From Bacteroidales bacterium (lineage in GTDB: Bacteria; Bacteroidota; Bacteroidia; Bacteroidales; JAOZVK01), in assembly GCA_029938185.1 (NCBI GenBank), contig JAOZVK010000296.1:1-7172 (forward strand): a stretch of 7,172 nucleotides of DNA, given 5' to 3'. The position numbers were made by a program, and so were the translations under genes. The notes below the pieces were generated by a model. That model was not told the DNA's origin and did not search any database. It worked only from the letters and a program-made list of their open reading frames with translations. Positions 5,209 to 7,172 of this stretch are shown here, piece by piece (positions within the stretch are counted from its first letter, which is position 1; every line of letters starts with the position of its first letter).

Positions 5209-6297
5209 CTAATGATGTTCTTCTGTTGCCATACCAAAATATAGTGCTGACAACAAAGTAAACACATATGCCTGAATAAATGCTACTAATAGCTCAAGCA
5301 AAGTCATAAATACTGTAAATGCAACTGATACAATTGAAAAACCATATCCTGCATATACGTTTACATTAATTCCAAATATAAAAATCAAACTGAAAAATCC
5401 TAATACTATAATGTGTCCAGCTGTTATATTGGCAAAAAGTCGAATCATTAAAACAAAAGGTTTTGTAAATACTCCCATTATTTCAACTAAAGGCATTAAT
5501 GGTATTGGTATTTTTAACCACCAAGGAACTCCTGGTGTATTAACCACGTGTGTCCAATATGATTTACTTCCATTAATAGTAGTGATAATGAATGTGAATA
5601 TGGCTAATACCATTGTTATCGCAATATTACCTGTTAGATTTGCACCTCCAGGAAAAACTGGGACTAAACCAAATAAGTTATTCAAAAATATAAAAAAGAA
5701 AACTGATAACAGGAATGGTAAAAATTTTTCATATTTTTTTTCGCCAATTGATGCTTTTGCTATATCGTCTCTTATAAATATAATTAATGGTTCTAATAAT
5801 GATTGTAATCCTTTTGGCGGTTTATTTTTAGTAGTTTTATATCTTTTTGCTATTGATAAAAATACCCAAGTAATTAGAATAAGACTTAAAAATAAAGATA
5901 AGGTATTTTTTGTAATTGAAATATCTATTGGTCTAATTACAGTTCCATCTGATAGGGTTTCTACAATTTTACCTTTATTACTATTTTTTGCAGTTTCTAT
6001 TTTAAATCCTTTGTATTCATCGTGTCCGTGATGAAATTTTGATGACATAAAAACATTAATTCCTTTTTCTTTACTATAAAGGATTACAGGTAAAGGAATA
6101 CTTAAATGGAATTCTCCGAAAGTGGCAATGTGCCATTCATACGAATCGCCTATATGGTCAATTATAAATGTTCCTGCATCAAATCCTTTTTTTGATTTAT
6201 CATAATCATCATTACTATGAGTTTCCTGTGCTATAACTGTTAGCGGTAATATTATTAATAATATACTCAAGAAAGACTTTATAATTTTTTTGTGCAT
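5209..6297 (-). CDS. atpB: F0F1 ATP synthase subunit a, long form with exported N-terminal domain
   Basis: The stator channel subunit of F0. At 362 residues it is about 90 longer than E. coli AtpB. Residues 1-23 look like a signal peptide (KKIIKSFLSILLIILPLTVIA, cleavage probably before QET). Residues 24-130 are hydrophilic and predicted periplasmic, with several His (HHGHDE at 89-94). Membrane helices follow from about 132. The essential channel arginine is Arg286 in FVLMIRLFANITAGH. By alignment with E. coli, the Glu219/His245 pair is exchanged here: His295 and Glu335 (ELLVAFIQAY). Gln342 matches the conserved Gln252. The C-terminus ends TEEHH. The start at 6297 is the only one that gives a complete signal peptide. 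A repeat hairpin lies 22 bp upstream. The long exported N-terminus is familiar from Bacteroidota AtpB; its job is not established here. Confidence 0.97.
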   Translation of the reverse strand: MHKKIIKSFLSILLIILPLTVIAQETHSNDDYDKSKKGFDAGTFIIDHIGDSYEWHIATFGEFHLSIPLPVILYSKEKGINVFMSSKFHHGHDEYKGFKIETAKNSNKGKIVETLSDGTVIRPIDISITKNTLSLFLSLILITWVFLSIAKRYKTTKNKPPKGLQSLLEPLIIFIRDDIAKASIGEKKYEKFLPFLLSVFFFIFLNNLFGLVPVFPGGANLTGNIAITMVLAIFTFIITTINGSKSYWTHVVNTPGVPWWLKIPIPLMPLVEIMGVFTKPFVLMIRLFANITAGHIIVLGFFSLIFIFGINVNVYAGYGFSIVSVAFTVFMTLLELLVAFIQAYVFTLLSALYFGMATEEHH

Positions 6298-6319
6298 TTT
6301 ATCAAATATTTATTATTTT

Positions 6320-6418
6320 AAGGTCTTCGACCTATTTAATGGGATCTACGCATTTTTGTAAATTACTGTTATATAAATAATTGTACAGAAACATTTATCG
6401 GAAAACTTTTGTAAGACT
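6320..6418 (+). repeat. Full-length intergenic repeat copy R10 (99 bp) upstream of atpB
   Basis: Left end AAGGTCTTCGACCTATTTAA, TCTACGC in place of the GCTTACGC box, right end GGAAAACTTTTGTAAGACT. It aligns without gaps to R12 over all 99 positions, with roughly three quarters identical and the ends best conserved. The hairpin end faces the atpB start 22 bp away. Its right-end TAAGACT (6412-6418) pairs with AGTCTTA (6429-6435) at the start of the next copy, R11. Confidence 0.88.
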
Positions 6419-6427
6419 GTTTATCTA

Positions 6428-6483
6428 AAGTCTTAGACCTATCTAATGTTGCTAATGCATGAATTATGTACCAAACAGTATTT
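6428..6483 (+). repeat. Diverged repeat copy R11 (short form)
   Basis: AAGTCTTAGACCTATCTAAT with GTTGCTAATGCAT, ending AAACAGTATTT. It parallels the minus-strand reading of R1/R2 from the hairpin to AACAGTATTT, about 56 bp, with scattered substitutions. This shows a second, shorter form of the family with its own right end (AAACAGTATTT), distinct from the 99-bp form. It is in tandem orientation with R10, nine bases after it. Confidence 0.7.
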
Positions 6484-6544
6484 TATTTAAAAATGATTAC
6501 AAAAATAAATAAATTTATTAAATAATCTAATTTTAGTTTTTAGT

Positions 6545-6931
6545 TTACTTATTTCTATTAACCAATGATAATGTTAATGATATTTCGAATACAGTATATA
6601 TCAGATACAAACACATAAATACTATAACAAATGGTATTGCATTTTCTCTGTTAAAAAACAGATAAGCTGCTATAAAAATAGAATAAATTATTAGTTTTAA
6701 TGTTATCGAAAGCATAAAACTATTTGCAAATCGACTTATTCTATGTTTGCTACTTTTTTGTATTATCACAAAATTAATAAAAGTTATTGCTACAAAAAAA
6801 ATTAACACATATGGAAATATTTGTAGGTAATATTCTTTTAAAAACTGTGTAAATACTATTGCAGATATTGAAAAAACTATTATTGATAAAATAACTAGTC
6901 TTATTCCAAATTTTTTAATATCGTTTTGCAT
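6545..6931 (-). CDS. Small four-helix membrane protein in the AtpI position
   Basis: A 128-residue protein with four predicted membrane helices: about 12-30, 38-57, 71-93 and 98-123. Short basic segments lie at the N-terminus, after helix 2 (QKSSKHRISR) and at the C-terminus (NRNK). It is the first gene in the window upstream of atpB on the same strand. That is the place of atpI in many bacteria and of small uncharacterised membrane proteins in Bacteroidota operons. AtpI assists c-ring assembly in some species, and a comparable role here is inferred from position and topology only. No residue motif proves AtpI homology, so the symbol is withheld. The start at 6931 (MQNDIKKFGIRLVIL) leaves a short cytoplasmic N-terminus. 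A repeat hairpin starts 14 bp upstream. Composition is as A/T-rich as its neighbours. Confidence 0.75.
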   Translation of the reverse strand: MQNDIKKFGIRLVILSIIVFSISAIVFTQFLKEYYLQIFPYVLIFFVAITFINFVIIQKSSKHRISRFANSFMLSITLKLIIYSIFIAAYLFFNRENAIPFVIVFMCLYLIYTVFEISLTLSLVNRNK

Positions 6932-6945
6932 AAAAATCTTATAAT

Positions 6946-7044
6946 AAGGTCTTCGACCTATTTAATGTGGCTTACGTGTTCTTACAAATAGCTGTCATAT
7001 TGTTAATTATACGAAACCAAACGCCGAAAAATTTTTGTAAGACT
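6946..7044 (+). repeat. Full-length intergenic repeat copy R12 (99 bp) upstream of the AtpI-position gene
   Basis: Left end AAGGTCTTCGACCTATTTAA, GGCTTACG box, right end CGAAAAATTTTTGTAAGACT. Its length is identical to R10. TCTTACAAA (6980-6988) forms a perfect 9-bp pair with TTTGTAAGA (7034-7042), the counterpart of the TCTAACAA/TTGTTAGA pair in R6 and R8. The hairpin end faces the start codon 14 bp away. Confidence 0.88.
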
Positions 7045-7172
7045 ATTTACTTATAACTAAAGTTAAAAATGTAACATTTATTTAAAAAATAAATCTTTTG
7101 AATATATACTTTAAACTGTTATAGTTTTAATATTAACAAACTGTTATCAATTATTAATCAAAGTATTGTACC
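7045..7172. other. Non-coding A/T-rich stretch at the window edge, nothing firm assigned
   Basis: No open frame of note on either strand and no further repeat end. If the operon starts in this window its promoter should lie here, read on the minus strand. I looked for the Bacteroidota primary promoter (TTTG, then TAnnTTTG about 20 bases on) and found only partial matches, so none is called. The transcript may equally come from a gene beyond 7172. Confidence 0.4.

Noticed and set aside
5411..6031. Open frame of 206 codons on the plus strand.
   Set aside because: It lies fully antisense to atpB and its translation has no recognisable family features; it is a shadow of the atpB codon pattern.
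1..7044. CRISPR array made of the recurring AGGTCTTCGACCT units.
   Set aside because: Copies are interrupted by whole genes, vary in sequence and orientation, and have no uniform spacers.
7045..7172. A Bacteroidota-type promoter for the operon.
   Set aside because: Only partial matches to TTTG and TAnnTTTG were found at wrong spacing; in sequence this A/T-rich they are expected by chance.

Overview
The window is an F0F1 ATP synthase operon of a low-GC member of the Bacteroidota, read entirely on the minus strand. In transcription order (high to low coordinates) it holds a small four-helix membrane protein in the AtpI position, atpB (a), atpE (c), atpF (b), atpH (delta), atpA (alpha), a stand-alone acyl-CoA-binding protein, and atpG (gamma). 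The phylum assignment is inference. It rests on three things: the long AtpB with a cleavable-looking signal peptide and an exported N-terminal domain, the absence of the beta and epsilon genes (atpD and atpC form a separate locus in many Bacteroidota), and A/T-rich leaders without Shine-Dalgarno sequences.

Together the genes encode the proton channel and rotor ring (a, c), the peripheral stalk (b, delta), the catalytic-head alpha subunit and the central shaft (gamma). The catalytic beta subunit and epsilon must come from elsewhere. All six ATP synthase genes look intact with their key residues present: AtpB Arg286, AtpE Glu66, the AtpA Walker A at 171-178, and the AtpG C-terminal signature. 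The c subunit lacks the sodium-ligand pattern, so proton coupling is expected.

Two things are unusual. First, an acyl-CoA-binding protein gene sits between atpA and atpG on the same strand. Second, the operon is spread out. Every intergenic gap except the 30-bp atpB-atpE junction is 128-406 bp long and carries copies of one interspersed repeat. The full-length form is 99-100 bp: it opens with a small hairpin (AGGTCTTCGACCT, then ATTTAATG and GCTTACG) and closes with AAAACTTTTGTAAGACT or a variant. Four near-complete copies (3337-3436, 4146-4244, 6320-6418, 6946-7044) and about eight partial or decayed ones are visible. Plus-oriented copies lie upstream of genes with the hairpin end facing the start codon. 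Minus-oriented copies lie downstream with the hairpin end facing, or overlapping, the stop codon. Hairpin arms differ between copies by compensatory changes, so folding seems to be maintained.

Layout: 1-67 repeat after atpG; 68-946 atpG; 947-1352 repeat mosaic; 1353-1598 acyl-CoA-binding protein; 1599-1735 two perfect hairpins and a decayed repeat; 1736-3310 atpA; 3311-3438 repeat; 3439-3996 atpH; 3997-4242 terminator-like hairpin and full repeat; 4243-4737 atpF; 4738-4929 decayed repeat and a strong hairpin after atpE; 4930-5178 atpE; 5209-6297 atpB; 6298-6544 two repeats; 6545-6931 AtpI-position membrane protein; 6932-7172 repeat and unassigned leader.
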